Of a stretch of DNA of 64,000 bases, positions 1 through 9,052 are shown piece by piece. The stretch covers positions 2,501 through 66,500 of the forward strand of contig NZ_JAKSYL010000185.1 of the NCBI RefSeq assembly GCF_022829515.1, written 5' to 3'. Made by a program: the position numbers and the translations under genes. Source of the DNA: Methylobacterium sp. J-048 (lineage in GTDB: Bacteria; Pseudomonadota; Alphaproteobacteria; Rhizobiales; Beijerinckiaceae). How positions within the stretch are numbered: the first letter of the stretch is position 1; each line of letters starts with the position of its first letter. The notes under the pieces are model-generated. The model was not told the origin of the DNA, made no database searches, and worked only from the letters and a program-made list of their open reading frames with translations.

Positions 1-80
1 GAGAAGACCGGCCGACCGATCGTGTCCGGATCGAGCCCATAGGGATGGACGGAAGGATTGCCGCTCGCCATCCGATCCAT
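1..80 (-). CDS. 5' end of a gene leaving the window, possibly DUF2244
   Basis: The minus strand opens at an ATG ending at 80 (a second ATG lies at 71) and stays open to the window edge, giving about 26 residues that begin MDRMASGNPSVHPYG and end RPVF. It is divergent from the endonuclease III gene, with only 11 bases between the starts. In many alphaproteobacteria a DUF2244 membrane protein lies next to nth, and the RPVF ending resembles the start of the conserved DUF2244 region. That assignment rests on context and four residues, so it is tentative. Confidence 0.4.
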   Translation of the reverse strand, partial: MDRMASGNPSVHPYGLDPDTIGRPVF

Positions 81-91
81 ATAACGCGCCG

Positions 92-883
92 ATGCCCGCC
101 AGAAAGACTCCGCCTTCGGTAAAGAGCGCGCCTCGACGGCGTGCCGCAGGCGGAGCCGCCGGCTCCGCGACAGGCGCGGCCTCCAGCCGGCTCGGCGGCA
201 GGATCGCCCCGGCTGCGACCGTCCCTATCGAGGCCGCGCCGGATGCCGTGAACGCGGCGACGCTCACCGAGATCTTCCGCCGCTTCCACGCGGCCGAGCC
301 GGAGCCGAAGGGCGAGCTGCACTACGTCAACCCGTTCACGCTGCTGGTCGCCGTGGTCCTGTCGGCTCAGGCGACCGACCGCGGCGTCAACCTCGCCACC
401 GGCCCGCTCTTCGCGGTGGCCGACACGCCCGAGAAGATGCTGGCGCTCGGCGAGGAGACGGTCCGCGGCTACATCCGGACGATCGGGCTGTTCAACACCA
501 AGGCCAAGAACGTCGTAACGCTCTCGCGCATCCTGGTCGAGCGGCACGGCGGCGAAGTGCCGGCGAGCCTGGAGGCGCTCCAGGTGCTGCCCGGGGTGGG
601 CGCCAAGACAGCCAGCGTCGTGCTGAACATCGCCTTCCAGGTGCCGCGGATCGCGGTCGACACCCATATCTTCCGGGTCTCGAATCGGATCCCGCTGTTC
701 GTCGGCAGCACCACCGACAAGGTTCAGGCCGGGCTGGAGGCGATCGTGCCGGAGCCCTACCGGCTGCACGCCCATCACTGGCTGATCCTGCACGGACGCT
801 ACACCTGCAAGGCGCGCAGGCCCGAATGCCCGCGCTGCCTCATCGCGGATCTATGCCGATACCCGTCGAAGACCGCCGCGTGA
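92..883 (+). CDS. nth: Endonuclease III, DNA glycosylase/AP lyase
   Basis: Base-excision repair enzyme that removes oxidised pyrimidines and nicks abasic sites. The HhH-GPD fold is clear. The helix-hairpin-helix LPGVGAKTA (about residues 166-174) carries the catalytic lysine, and VDTHIFRV follows with the catalytic aspartate. The C-terminus has the [4Fe-4S] ligands spaced C-x6-C-x2-C-x5-C (CKARRPECPRCLIADLC). At 263 residues it exceeds the usual 210-220 because of an Ala/Arg/Pro-rich N-terminal tail of about 45 residues, so the true start could be downstream. It is divergent from the gene entering at position 80. Confidence 0.95.
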   Translation: MPARKTPPSVKSAPRRRAAGGAAGSATGAASSRLGGRIAPAATVPIEAAPDAVNAATLTEIFRRFHAAEPEPKGELHYVNPFTLLVAVVLSAQATDRGVNLATGPLFAVADTPEKMLALGEETVRGYIRTIGLFNTKAKNVVTLSRILVERHGGEVPASLEALQVLPGVGAKTASVVLNIAFQVPRIAVDTHIFRVSNRIPLFVGSTTDKVQAGLEAIVPEPYRLHAHHWLILHGRYTCKARRPECPRCLIADLCRYPSKTAA

Positions 884-1093
884 ACGGATAAGGCGCCGGG
901 CCCGGAGGCACGTCCGGACCCGCGCCCGCAATCCCGCCCTGCGGGCTAACGCGTTGTGCTGGAAGCCCGGTTCGGCTAGTTTCAACGGCAGTAGCCGGGC
1001 CCTCGGGCAGAGGCCGTCCGGCTGCCCGACCTTCGTATCCGGTCGCCGCGCCGCGGATTCCTCACACTCGTCGCGCATCAGGAGCCTCGGCCC

Positions 1094-1888
1094 ATGGACT
1101 TCCTCAAACCACGGTACACGCCTATGAACCGCCGCCGTCGCATCTACGAGGGCAAGGCGAAGGTCCTCTACGAGGGGCCCGAGCCCGGGACGCTCATCCA
1201 GCACTTCAAGGATGACGCAACGGCCTTCAACGCGAAGAAGCACGAGATCATCGACGGCAAGGGCGTGCTGAACAACCGGATCTCGGAATTCGTGTTCCAG
1301 CACCTCAACGACATCGGCGTGCCGACGCACTTCATCCGCCGGCTGAACATGCGCGAGCAGCTGATCCGGGAGGTCGAGATCATCCCGCTCGAGGTGGTGG
1401 TGCGCAACGTCGCGGCGGGCTCGCTGGCGACCCGGCTGGGCCTGGAGGAAGGCACCCAGCTGCCGCGCTCGATCATCGAGTTCTACTACAAGAACGATGC
1501 GCTCAATGACCCGATGGTGTCGGAGGAGCACATCACCGCGTTCGGCTGGGCGACGCCCCAGGAGATCGACGACATCATGGCGCTGGCGATCCGCGTCAAC
1601 GACTTCCTGTCGGGTCTCTTCCTCGGGGTCGGCATCCGGCTCGTGGACTTCAAGATCGAGACCGGCCGCCTGTGGGAAGGCGACATGATGCGCATCGTCG
1701 TGGCCGACGAGATCTCCCCGGATTCCTGCCGGCTGTGGGACATCAAGTCATCGGACAAGCTCGACAAGGACCGGTTCCGCAAGGATCTCGGCGGCCTGAT
1801 CGAGGCCTATACCGAAGTCGCCAAGCGGCTCGGGATCATGTCGGAGAACGAGAAGGTTCAGACCGGCGGCCCACGTCTGGTCCAGTAG
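1094..1888 (+). CDS. purC: Phosphoribosylaminoimidazole-succinocarboxamide synthase
   Basis: SAICAR synthetase condenses CAIR with aspartate using ATP in de novo purine synthesis. The family signatures are present: [12 protein letters not shown] near the N-terminus (ATP loop), [10 protein letters not shown] and DFKIETGR in the middle, and [13 protein letters not shown] near the C-terminus. The 264-residue length is normal. An AGGAG-like site sits about 9 bases before the ATG at 1094, which supports this start over the internal ATG at 1124. The gene converges on the glycosyltransferase ending at 1895 with only 6 bases between. No other pur gene is adjacent. Confidence 0.96.
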   Translation: MDFLKPRYTPMNRRRRIYEGKAKVLYEGPEPGTLIQHFKDDATAFNAKKHEIIDGKGVLNNRISEFVFQHLNDIGVPTHFIRRLNMREQLIREVEIIPLEVVVRNVAAGSLATRLGLEEGTQLPRSIIEFYYKNDALNDPMVSEEHITAFGWATPQEIDDIMALAIRVNDFLSGLFLGVGIRLVDFKIETGRLWEGDMMRIVVADEISPDSCRLWDIKSSDKLDKDRFRKDLGGLIEAYTEVAKRLGIMSENEKVQTGGPRLVQ

Positions 1889-1894
1889 GACGGC

Positions 1895-3514
1895 TCAGGC
1901 GGGCGGCCGGCGCACCATCACCGGTCTCGCTGCAGGAAAGCTCGCGCGCAGGCGTGCGTGGGTCGAGAGGTCCGGGTCGAAACCCGGGTGATAATGGGGG
2001 TCCTGCGCCAGCAGCGGCCCCCATCGCTTTTTGAGCGCCGCGATCTCGCGCTCGTGGCGGGCGCGGGCCTCCAGTGTCCAGCGTCGGCTCGCCGATTCGC
2101 GGTGATGCAGCACCGCCCCCGGCATCAGCAGGGTGCGGTGGCCGGCCGCGTTCAGGCGCAGGCACAGGTCGACATCGTTGAAATCGACCGCGAAGACCGC
2201 CGCGTCGAAGCCGCCGACCGCCCAGAATTTTTCCGTCTCGACCATCAGGCACGCGGCCGTGACCGCCGAGACTGCATGGGTGGCACGCAGGCCCGCCAAG
2301 TAGCCCGGCGCATCCCCCGGGAAGTGGCGATGCGCGTGGGTGACCAGGCCGCCGGTGCCGAGCACGATGCCCCCGTGCTGGATCCGCCCCTCGCCGTCGA
2401 GGAGTTTTGCGCCGACCGCGCCGATCTCCGGGCGCAGGGCCTCCCGGGCCATCCGGGCCAGCCAGTCGGACCGGAACGCCTCGACGTCGTTATTGACGAA
2501 GACCAGCAGCGCACCGCGGGCGCGGGCGGCGGCGGCGTTGTTCATGGCGGCGAAGTTGAACGGCCCGGGACAGGGCACGACGAGCCCCCTCCCCTCTCGC
2601 TCCAGCGCCTGGAGGAAGGCCAGCGTCTCCGGCTCGCGGCTGTCGTTATCGCAGACCAGGATCTCGAGATTCGGCCAGTCGGTGCAGGCGGCGAGGCTGT
2701 CGAGACAGGGGCGGAGCAGGTCGAGGCGGTCGCGGGTCGGCACAATCACGCTCACGAGCGGAAGCGGATCAGGCAGCGGGTGCTCGACCTGCAGCAGACC
2801 GCCCTCGCCTGACACGATGCGGCTTCCCCTCCGGCCTGTCCGGTCAAGATGGCGGCGCAGGGCGTCGCGAAGGCGGTGGCGCCCCCCCTCCCCTGCCGGC
2901 GAGACGCTATCGGCCGGGTCGCCGCGCCGGATCGTCAGGATCTCGGGCAAGTGGCCGATCGCGGAGGCGCCGTGACGCTCGGCGATCTGGAACGCGGCGT
3001 CGGCGGGACAGCTCGGCTGGATCTCCGGAGCGAGCGCCCCCGGCCGGCAGGCCAGTAGGGGGGCGAGGTAATCGACGGCGGCCAGCAGCTCGGGATCGAA
3101 GGCCGGCGGCAGCAGGGGCCAGACCGGACCGCGCGGGTGGTCCTGGATCAGTGCGTCGCCGTAGACGGCCTGGAGCCCGGGATCGGCCGCGAAGGCGGCG
3201 GCGATGCGCGTGGCTGCGCCGGCGACCAGGACGCCGTCGCCGAATATCCGGATGCCCTCGCCCGGAAGCGCCGGCGCCGCCGGGAAACGGGCGAGGATGG
3301 TTTCCGGCAGAGCGAGCCGGTGGTCGATGCCGATCAAAGCCGCCAGCTTTTGCCGGGCACGCAGGCGCCGGCCCTGAAGCCGGGCGAGCAGGATCTCTCC
3401 CGTCGCCCGAGGACGTCCCAGGAGGCGGCGCAGCGCACCGAGCAGCGCACGCCCGAAGCGGCGGGGGATCCCGAGATGCAGCATCTGCGCGAGGCCTGCG
3501 ACAGGCTCGGTCAT
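1895..3514 (-). CDS. Family 2 glycosyltransferase (first of a tandem pair)
   Basis: Probable glycosyltransferase of surface polysaccharide synthesis (GT2, RfbF-like). The GT-A domain spans about residues 245-480: VSVIVPTRDRLDLL begins the nucleotide-sugar fold, VCDNDSRE follows, and VFVNNDVE supplies the metal-binding acidic motif. The stretch AVGGFDAAVFAVDFNDVDLC is the acceptor-side block. The N-terminal 240 residues are less conserved. It is clearly a paralog of the next gene upstream (3525-5684), which shares the VSAVTAACL and VDFNDVD blocks, and is separated from it by 10 bases, so the two are probably co-transcribed. The acceptor cannot be deduced. Confidence 0.85.
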   Translation of the reverse strand: MTEPVAGLAQMLHLGIPRRFGRALLGALRRLLGRPRATGEILLARLQGRRLRARQKLAALIGIDHRLALPETILARFPAAPALPGEGIRIFGDGVLVAGAATRIAAAFAADPGLQAVYGDALIQDHPRGPVWPLLPPAFDPELLAAVDYLAPLLACRPGALAPEIQPSCPADAAFQIAERHGASAIGHLPEILTIRRGDPADSVSPAGEGGRHRLRDALRRHLDRTGRRGSRIVSGEGGLLQVEHPLPDPLPLVSVIVPTRDRLDLLRPCLDSLAACTDWPNLEILVCDNDSREPETLAFLQALEREGRGLVVPCPGPFNFAAMNNAAAARARGALLVFVNNDVEAFRSDWLARMAREALRPEIGAVGAKLLDGEGRIQHGGIVLGTGGLVTHAHRHFPGDAPGYLAGLRATHAVSAVTAACLMVETEKFWAVGGFDAAVFAVDFNDVDLCLRLNAAGHRTLLMPGAVLHHRESASRRWTLEARARHEREIAALKKRWGPLLAQDPHYHPGFDPDLSTHARLRASFPAARPVMVRRPPA

Positions 3515-3524
3515 CGGCGCCGCG

Positions 3525-5684
3525 TCATTCGAGATCCTCGCCGAAGGTCGTGAGCGACAGGGCGGGATGGTAGTACGGATCGTGGCGGATCACGTCGCGC
3601 CAGCGTTCGGAGAACCGGGCGGCCTCCTGCTCGAACCGGGCGCGCTTGGCGCCGACCGAGGGGCCCCGGCTCACCGATTCGAGATGGGCCAGCGTGGCGA
3701 CCGGGGTCCAGATTGTCGTCCAGCCGCGAGCGCCGAGGCGCAGACAGAAGTCGACATCGTTGAAATCCACCGGGAAGGCCTCGGCGTCGAAGCCGCCCAC
3801 CGCCAGGTACTTGTCGCGCGCAACGGCGAGGCAGGCGGCGGTCACGGCCGAAACCTCGTGGGCCACGCGCAGGCGGCCGAGATGGCCCGGCGTGTCGCCG
3901 GGACGGCGGCGCAGGATGTGGCCGGCCCGCCCGCCGAGGCCGACCACGACCCCGGCATGCTGCAGGGTACCGTCCGCGTAGAGGAGCTTCGCGCCGACCG
4001 CCCCGACCTCCGGCCGGCTGGCCTGGCGGACCATGGCGTCGAGCCAGCCGGGTTCGAGCACGGCCACATCGTTGTTGAGCAGCACCACGACTGCGCCCGT
4101 GGCCGCGGCGACGCCGGCATTGACCATGGCGGCGAAGTTGAACGGTCGCGGATCGATCAGGATCCGGACCCGCGGGTCGCGCTTCAGGTCCTCGTAGTGC
4201 GCGAGAACGGCCGGATCGGTGGAGCCGTTGTCGACGATGATCAGTTCGAGATCGACATAGGCGGTCTCGTGCAGCACGCCCCGGCAGACCCGCTCGATCA
4301 GGTCGAGGCGGTCGCGCGACGGGATCACGATGCTGGCTTTCGGGCCGGGTTGCGGCAGCTTCCAGTCCAATTGGACGGCGCCGTTGCGGAAGGTGGCCCG
4401 GGCCGCGGCGGCCAGCTTCTCCAGGCGCGCATCGAGCGCCAGCGCGCGTGCCGGCGCATCGAGTGGATCGCCGGCCGTGCGGGCCAGGATGCGCGGGACA
4501 TGGGCGCCGCGTGCCCCCGCAAAGATCGCGGCGCTCTCGATGGCCAGGGCCGTCTCGGCCATGGGGCCGAGCGGCCGGGGCGGCAGTCGCGACAGCAGGG
4601 CGTGCGAGAACAGCGCGGCGCGGCCGACATAGCCGGTCGCCAGAGCGAGGTCCGGGCTCCAATCCGGCTTGAGCCGCGGCTGGTCATCGGGGCCGAGCGC
4701 GTCGCCGTAGGCGAGATCCGCGCCCGCCAGGGCCGGTGCCAGCAACGCGAGCGCGTCGGGGGCCAGGATGTCGCCCGGCCGGAGCAGGCACAGGGCGTCG
4801 GATTGGGCGATCAGGTCGGCGGCGGTCGCGTGACCATCCCAGCGCCGGTGCTCGGCGCGGGAATCCGGCGATCCGGGAAGCGCGTCAGCCCAGGCGACGC
4901 CGACGGTCAGAGCCTGATAACTCTGCGCGTCCAGGGCCTCGAGCGTCGCGGCGAGCGGCGCCTCTTCGCCGGACTGGGCCAAAACGAGGCAGCGGATCCG
5001 CAGATCGGTCGGGGCGAGCCGCACTGGCCGGTCCCGCGATGCCGCCCAGGATCGGTACTGCGTCAGCGGCGTCACCGCGCAGGCGCCGCGCAGGGTATCG
5101 CGATAGCGCCGCTCGGATCCGCGGGCGCGTTCGTAGAGCGCCGAGACGAAGCGCCAGGGCCGGCGCACCAGGCACTGGGCCAGCACGGAGATCTCGCGCC
5201 GGGCCCCGACTCGCTCCAGCACGAAGCCGGGGCCGGCCGAGAGGCGGATATCCCGGGCATCGCTGGGGATCAGGCCGAGCCAGTGGGCGGAACCGTGCGA
5301 GGCGCCCGGCAGGATGAAATCCTGCCGGGCGCCGTCGACCCCGCGCAGGATCCGCAGGATTGGACGGCGCGGCGCTGCACTCGGATCGCCGGCATAGCTC
5401 AGCACGATCCAGCCGACCGGGTGGTCGGGCAGGACGAGGCGGCGATCGAAGACGGGGTCGTCGGCCGGCTCCAGACGGAACCGCGTCGCGCGGCCGAGCC
5501 AGGCCGCGCCGGGTCCGGCCTTGCCCGTCAGTGGGGTCGGATCGACGAGACGCGCCGCGGCATCACTGGGCAGCGTCGCCTCCGCTGGCGGGCTCCGCGG
5601 CGGCCGCCGGCTTCCTGCGCCGCGGCTTCGCGGCGGACTTCTCGCTGGCGCCCTTGCCGCCAGCGTTCTTGCCGCTGCCGACAC
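3525..5684 (-). CDS. Family 2 glycosyltransferase, large (second of a tandem pair)
   Basis: Glycosyltransferase with a C-terminal GT2 domain: ASIVIPSRDRLDLIERV at about residues 430-446, VDNGSTD, VLLNNDVAVL and AVGGFDAEAFPVDFNDVDFC. About 420 residues precede it, including a degenerate second transferase-like region (residues 230-350, with LRPGDILAPDAL), as in two-domain GT2 proteins. The ATG at 5684 makes the first 40 codons overlap the upstream exported-protein gene by 122 bases. I find no in-frame GTG or TTG near the upstream stop, so the start is uncertain. It probably acts with its neighbour on a cell-surface glycan. Confidence 0.8.
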   Translation of the reverse strand: MSAAARTLAARAPARSPPRSRGAGSRRPPRSPPAEATLPSDAAARLVDPTPLTGKAGPGAAWLGRATRFRLEPADDPVFDRRLVLPDHPVGWIVLSYAGDPSAAPRRPILRILRGVDGARQDFILPGASHGSAHWLGLIPSDARDIRLSAGPGFVLERVGARREISVLAQCLVRRPWRFVSALYERARGSERRYRDTLRGACAVTPLTQYRSWAASRDRPVRLAPTDLRIRCLVLAQSGEEAPLAATLEALDAQSYQALTVGVAWADALPGSPDSRAEHRRWDGHATAADLIAQSDALCLLRPGDILAPDALALLAPALAGADLAYGDALGPDDQPRLKPDWSPDLALATGYVGRAALFSHALLSRLPPRPLGPMAETALAIESAAIFAGARGAHVPRILARTAGDPLDAPARALALDARLEKLAAAARATFRNGAVQLDWKLPQPGPKASIVIPSRDRLDLIERVCRGVLHETAYVDLELIIVDNGSTDPAVLAHYEDLKRDPRVRILIDPRPFNFAAMVNAGVAAATGAVVVLLNNDVAVLEPGWLDAMVRQASRPEVGAVGAKLLYADGTLQHAGVVVGLGGRAGHILRRRPGDTPGHLGRLRVAHEVSAVTAACLAVARDKYLAVGGFDAEAFPVDFNDVDFCLRLGARGWTTIWTPVATLAHLESVSRGPSVGAKRARFEQEAARFSERWRDVIRHDPYYHPALSLTTFGEDLE

Positions 5685-6237
5685 CGACGGTGATGTCGTA
5701 ATCCTCGGCTGCAGCCGGCGGGACCGTAAGTTCCTCGGCCACGATGGTGGTGAAGCCCTGCGCCTCGCCCGGGCCGACGACCACGCTGGAATGCTCGACG
5801 CGGCTCGCCACCACCTTGCCCTCGTGACGGATCTGGATCGTCACCGGCACGTCGAACCGGCCGGGGGCGCCCTTCGGGCCGAGCAGCACGTTGGCCTCAA
5901 CCCCGACCTTGACGGTGACCGAGCCGTCCTGGCGCCGGGCGCATTCCCGGGCGAGGCGCCCGACCGAGAACTGGGTCCGTACGTCGCTTCCGGCCAGGAT
6001 GCGATAGGCCGCGCCGTTCTCGGCCACCTCGACCGGCGGGCAATAGGGCGGTTCGAGGCTCTGGGGCTGCGACGGCGGTACGGTCGTACCGCCGAACTTG
6101 AACAGGTTGGAGAAGACGTTGCCGTCCTCGGCCCGGGCCGGGCTCGCGGACAGCGATCCGGCGAGGATCAGGCCGCACAGGCCCCGGAACAGGTCACGAC
6201 CTCCGATCATCGCACGGCTCCCGAGCGCCAACGTCAT
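5563..6237 (-). CDS. Exported protein of unknown function
   Basis: A 224-residue protein I cannot assign. A signal peptide is evident (hydrophobic GLCGLILAGSLSASPARA before the mature start near residue 36). The mature region has two conserved-looking cysteines (PYCPP and RECAR), a beta-rich core (TVKVGVEANVLLG) and a Lys/Ala/Arg-rich tail of about 35 residues. Its ATG overlaps the stop codon of the upstream IalB-like gene in an ATGA arrangement, indicating translational coupling, so the two are probably used together in the periplasm. Confidence 0.75.
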   Translation of the reverse strand: MTLALGSRAMIGGRDLFRGLCGLILAGSLSASPARAEDGNVFSNLFKFGGTTVPPSQPQSLEPPYCPPVEVAENGAAYRILAGSDVRTQFSVGRLARECARRQDGSVTVKVGVEANVLLGPKGAPGRFDVPVTIQIRHEGKVVASRVEHSSVVVGPGEAQGFTTIVAEELTVPPAAAEDYDITVGVGSGKNAGGKGASEKSAAKPRRRKPAAAAEPASGGDAAQ

Positions 6238-6779
6238 TTCAAGCTGTCGAATCCGGTCGCAAACCCTTTCATCGAGAGCGGAATGCCGACGCCCTCTTCG
6301 GGCGTCTGGAACACGATGAAGGTCGCCTGCGTCCCGCCCTTGAACTGGCGGATCAGGCCGTCATCCATCACCACCTCGGCCACGCAACCGGTGGTGAGGC
6401 AGCGCACGAAGCCGGCCCGGCCGACATCGGTCTGGTCGATCTTCAGGCCGAGGCCGGAGGGGAGCAGCACGCCGAGCGGCGCCACCACGCGCAGCAGATA
6501 GCCGCGATTGTCGGCCGTCTTCAGGACGATCACCACCAGGGTGAGGTTCGGGCGGTCCTCCGCGGCCAGGTACTGCACCAGGGCGCATTGCTCGGCCTTC
6601 GCCCCGGCCGGCGTCTCGCAACGCAGCTGCCAGTCGTCGAAGGTCTTGCGCACCATGCCCTGGGCGGCGGCAGGCCCCGCCGATGCGAGTCCTGTCGCTG
6701 AGAGGGCGAGGGATACCGGCAGCGCGACGCGCCGGACCACGCGCCGAAAACGATCGAGCTTCGCGTGAAGCGGCACCAC
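6234..6779 (-). CDS. IalB-family (invasion-associated locus B) exported protein
   Basis: A 181-residue periplasmic protein of the IalB family. A signal peptide (LPVSLALSATGLASAGPAAAQ) ends near residue 40. The start of the mature region, KTFDDWQLRCE, is the family hallmark (W followed by a Cys-containing strand), and further Cys pairs appear at EQCALV and CLTTGC. IalB was named in Bartonella, but homologs are common in free-living Rhizobiales, where the role is not established, so no virulence role is implied. It is translationally coupled to the next gene. Confidence 0.85.
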   Translation of the reverse strand: MVPLHAKLDRFRRVVRRVALPVSLALSATGLASAGPAAAQGMVRKTFDDWQLRCETPAGAKAEQCALVQYLAAEDRPNLTLVVIVLKTADNRGYLLRVVAPLGVLLPSGLGLKIDQTDVGRAGFVRCLTTGCVAEVVMDDGLIRQFKGGTQATFIVFQTPEEGVGIPLSMKGFATGFDSLK

Positions 6780-6964
6780 CGAACCCTTCGGAACGCCATC
6801 GCCGAGAACCGGCGCGGCCGTAAAATCGGGGGTGTTCCGACCATGCTCAACCCCGCGCTGTCAAGCGATGCCGGCTCCGGTGTTGCGCCTGGACGCTACC
6901 CGGGAGTTGCAGAACGTCCTAAATGAAGATCGCTTTTTCTCCAGCGCAGGATCCTGAAGCTGTG

Positions 6965-7339
6965 ATGCGACCGCTTGCCCTCTCGGCCGCCTGCCTGCTG
7001 GCCACCCTCTCGCAGGCCGGGGCGCAGTCGCTCCCGGTCTCCGAGACCACCTACGTGGAACACTCCCTCAACCGCTCCGATACGCTGATCGTCGAGCATC
7101 CGCCGGTGGCGGTGAATCCGTATGGCGGCCGCAACGGTCAGGCCGCGATCGCCGGCTATTGCCGGGAGGGCGGCCTGGTCCGTCGGCGCGACACCTTCGG
7201 CAACCCGGTGATCATCCGGCAGCGCGAGGTCTGCGACAGCGTGGCGCCGCGCACCCTCGAACCCGGCCATGTCGATCCGCGGCCGGTCTGGCCGAGCGAG
7301 GCCGTGACCCGTCAGAAGGTCCTGCGCGCCAAGGGCTGA
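6965..7339 (+). CDS. Small exported protein of unknown function
   Basis: A 124-residue protein with a signal peptide (MRPLALSAACLLATLSQAGAQ); this makes the ATG at 6965 a better start than the in-frame ATG at 6923. The mature part is hydrophilic, with two cysteines (AGYCREGG and REVCDS) that could form a disulfide. I recognise no family. It converges on the YgjP-like gene, with 6 bases between the stops. Confidence 0.7.
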   Translation: MRPLALSAACLLATLSQAGAQSLPVSETTYVEHSLNRSDTLIVEHPPVAVNPYGGRNGQAAIAGYCREGGLVRRRDTFGNPVIIRQREVCDSVAPRTLEPGHVDPRPVWPSEAVTRQKVLRAKG

Positions 7340-7345
7340 CGCCGC

Positions 7346-8074
7346 TCAGCCGTAGCGGTGCAGGCTGGTGCCGTTGCGCTTCAGCCACGCCTCGGCCGCG
7401 TCGACATTCGGGCAGAGGCTGCGCAGCAGCGCCCAGTAGCGGGCCGAGTGGTTCATCTCGCGCAGGTGCGCCATCTCGTGGGCGACGAGGTAATCGAGCA
7501 CCATCGGGGGCGCCAGGATCAGGCGCCACGAAAAATTCAGCTCGCCCCGGGCCGTGCAGGACCCCCAGCGGCTGCGGGTGTCCCGCAGGGTGATGCGCGC
7601 CGGCCTTTGGCCGAGCAGCGGCGCGTAGCGCTCCACCGCCTCGGCGAGATCCCGCCGCGCCTCGCGGGTCAGGTAGTCCCGGATCCGGCGCGGGACATGG
7701 GCGGGCTCGCAGGAGACCGAGATCACCGGCTCCCCGGCCTCGACCCGCACCGCGCCGCTGCGAGTATCGCGCAGATGCACGCGATGCGGCTCCCCGCGCA
7801 GGGGCAAGATCGCGTCCGGGACGAACAGGACACGCTCGGGCACGCGCGCCAGCCGCGCCGCGATCCAGCCGGCATGGCTGGTGGCGAAACGCTGCGCGGT
7901 GTTCACCGCGGTGCGGCTCGGCAGGGTGATCACGACCTCGCCGGTGGCGGCCGAGACCCGCAGGGTGATCCGGCGCGCGGTCGGGCGACGGCGCAGCGCG
8001 ATCTGGAGGCTGGCTCCCTCGTGCTGGACCTCAAGGTGGTCGGGATCGGGGCGACGCAGCAGCGCGAACGACAT
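7346..8074 (-). CDS. YgjP-like zinc metallopeptidase (DUF45/M48-related)
   Basis: A 242-residue cytoplasmic protein of the YgjP/WLM family. The N-terminal half is beta-rich and Arg-rich (RRRPTARRITLRV). The zinc site is VAHEMAHLREMNHSARYW at about residues 195-212, containing HExxH and the third ligand His. The preceding RWGSCTARGELNFSWRLI block is characteristic of the family. The length is typical. Biological substrates are not established for most members. Confidence 0.88.
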   Translation of the reverse strand: MSFALLRRPDPDHLEVQHEGASLQIALRRRPTARRITLRVSAATGEVVITLPSRTAVNTAQRFATSHAGWIAARLARVPERVLFVPDAILPLRGEPHRVHLRDTRSGAVRVEAGEPVISVSCEPAHVPRRIRDYLTREARRDLAEAVERYAPLLGQRPARITLRDTRSRWGSCTARGELNFSWRLILAPPMVLDYLVAHEMAHLREMNHSARYWALLRSLCPNVDAAEAWLKRNGTSLHRYG

Positions 8075-8166
8075 GATTCCGTTCTAGCGGGCCCCGGACC
8101 GGGGCTCCAGATCCCGTCCCCGGGAATCGCTCCGGTTGAGCCGTGCGGGCCGGATGCGCGCCCGCG

Positions 8167-8739
8167 TCAGCCGGCGAGCGCCCGGGTCCAGATCTCGGTA
8201 TCGGGCATCACGAGCAAGGCGGCGGCGGCCAGGGCGATCCCGTAGGGGATGCCGGTCTTGGCGTCGTGGAGATGCAGCGCGAAGGGCAGCCGGGCGACGC
8301 GCATCGGCAGCGGGTAGGCGCGCGCAGCCAGGATCGCCAAGGTCAGGGCGCCACCGAAGATCGAGGCCACCAGGAGATAATCGCCGAGGCCCTCGAAGCC
8401 GAGCCAGAGCGCGGTGGCGGCAGCCAGCTTGGCGTCGCCCCCGCCGATCACCCCGAAGGCGAACAGGGTGAAGGTGGCTGCCAGGACGACGGCGCCGGCG
8501 CCGAGATGAAGTCCGATCTCGGCACAATCCATCGGGCCGGTCAGGGCGAGCAGGGCGAAGCCGGCGACCAGGGCCAACGAGATCCGGTTCGGGATCAGCA
8601 TCGTCAGCAGGTCGCTCGCGGCCGCGTAGGCCATCAGGAACGGAAACAGCACCAGCAGGCCGAAGCCCGTCGCGCCGAGACTCGCCGCGCCGAGATTTGC
8701 CGTACCGAAACTCGCGATCGCCGATCCTGCGCCAACCAT
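8167..8739 (-). CDS. cpaA: Prepilin peptidase, CpaA/A24 family
   Basis: Membrane aspartic protease that processes Flp-type prepilins. The two catalytic aspartates are visible in AAASDLLTMLIPNR and GGGDAKLAAA, and the protein has about six hydrophobic segments. I chose the start MVGAGSAIASFG at 8739; an in-frame ATG at 8829 would add 30 non-hydrophobic residues. At 190 residues it matches the short CpaA type without the N-terminal methylase domain. The likely substrate is the Flp pilin encoded 148 bases upstream on the same strand. Confidence 0.86.
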   Translation of the reverse strand: MVGAGSAIASFGTANLGAASLGATGFGLLVLFPFLMAYAAASDLLTMLIPNRISLALVAGFALLALTGPMDCAEIGLHLGAGAVVLAATFTLFAFGVIGGGDAKLAAATALWLGFEGLGDYLLVASIFGGALTLAILAARAYPLPMRVARLPFALHLHDAKTGIPYGIALAAAALLVMPDTEIWTRALAG

Positions 8740-8826
8740 CTCGGGTCCAACCCTATCCGTGCCCAGCCGGAAAGCGGCTCGGTATCGCGGCCGCTGCAGA
8801 ACGGCAGATCCGGCCGGCCGAGACCC

Positions 8827-8843
8827 CATCGCTGAACGCGATG
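8827..8843 (-). terminator. Possible stem-loop between pilin and prepilin peptidase
   Basis: The sequence has 6-bp arms (CATCGC and GCGATG) around a 5-base loop, downstream of the pilin stop and upstream of cpaA. There is no T-run, so it would be at most an attenuating or RNA-stabilising hairpin, a common way to express pilin above its peptidase. Confidence 0.3.
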
Positions 8844-8887
8844 GAGCCTCGAACCTGCCGCAGATCCTGATCGTTCCTAAGAGTCGA

Positions 8888-9052
8888 TCAGTTCAGGTTG
8901 CCGGAGATCGCGCTGAACTTGGCGGTGAGCGAGGTGCCGACGGTCTTCAGCGCGCCGATGATGACGACGGCGATCAGAGCGGCGATCATGCCGTACTCGA
9001 TCGCGGTGGCGCCGGACTCGTCAGAGGCGAAACGCGAGAACAGGGTCTTCAT
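8888..9052 (-). CDS. flp: Flp/Fap-type pilin subunit
   Basis: A 54-residue prepilin starting MKTLFSRFASDESGATAIEYG. The type IVb pilin signature is complete: a short basic leader, the processing site before ATAIEYG (Glu at +5 of the mature form is typical), and one hydrophobic helix (MIAALIAVVIIGALKTVG). The length matches Flp pilins. The protein is exported and cleaved by the CpaA-type peptidase, then assembled into tight-adherence pili. The assembly ATPase and secretin genes are not in this window. Confidence 0.92.
   Translation of the reverse strand: MKTLFSRFASDESGATAIEYGMIAALIAVVIIGALKTVGTSLTAKFSAISGNLN

Noticed and set aside
6234-6779. Virulence role from the IalB name
   Set aside because: The family is widespread in non-pathogenic Rhizobiales and nothing else here suggests host invasion.
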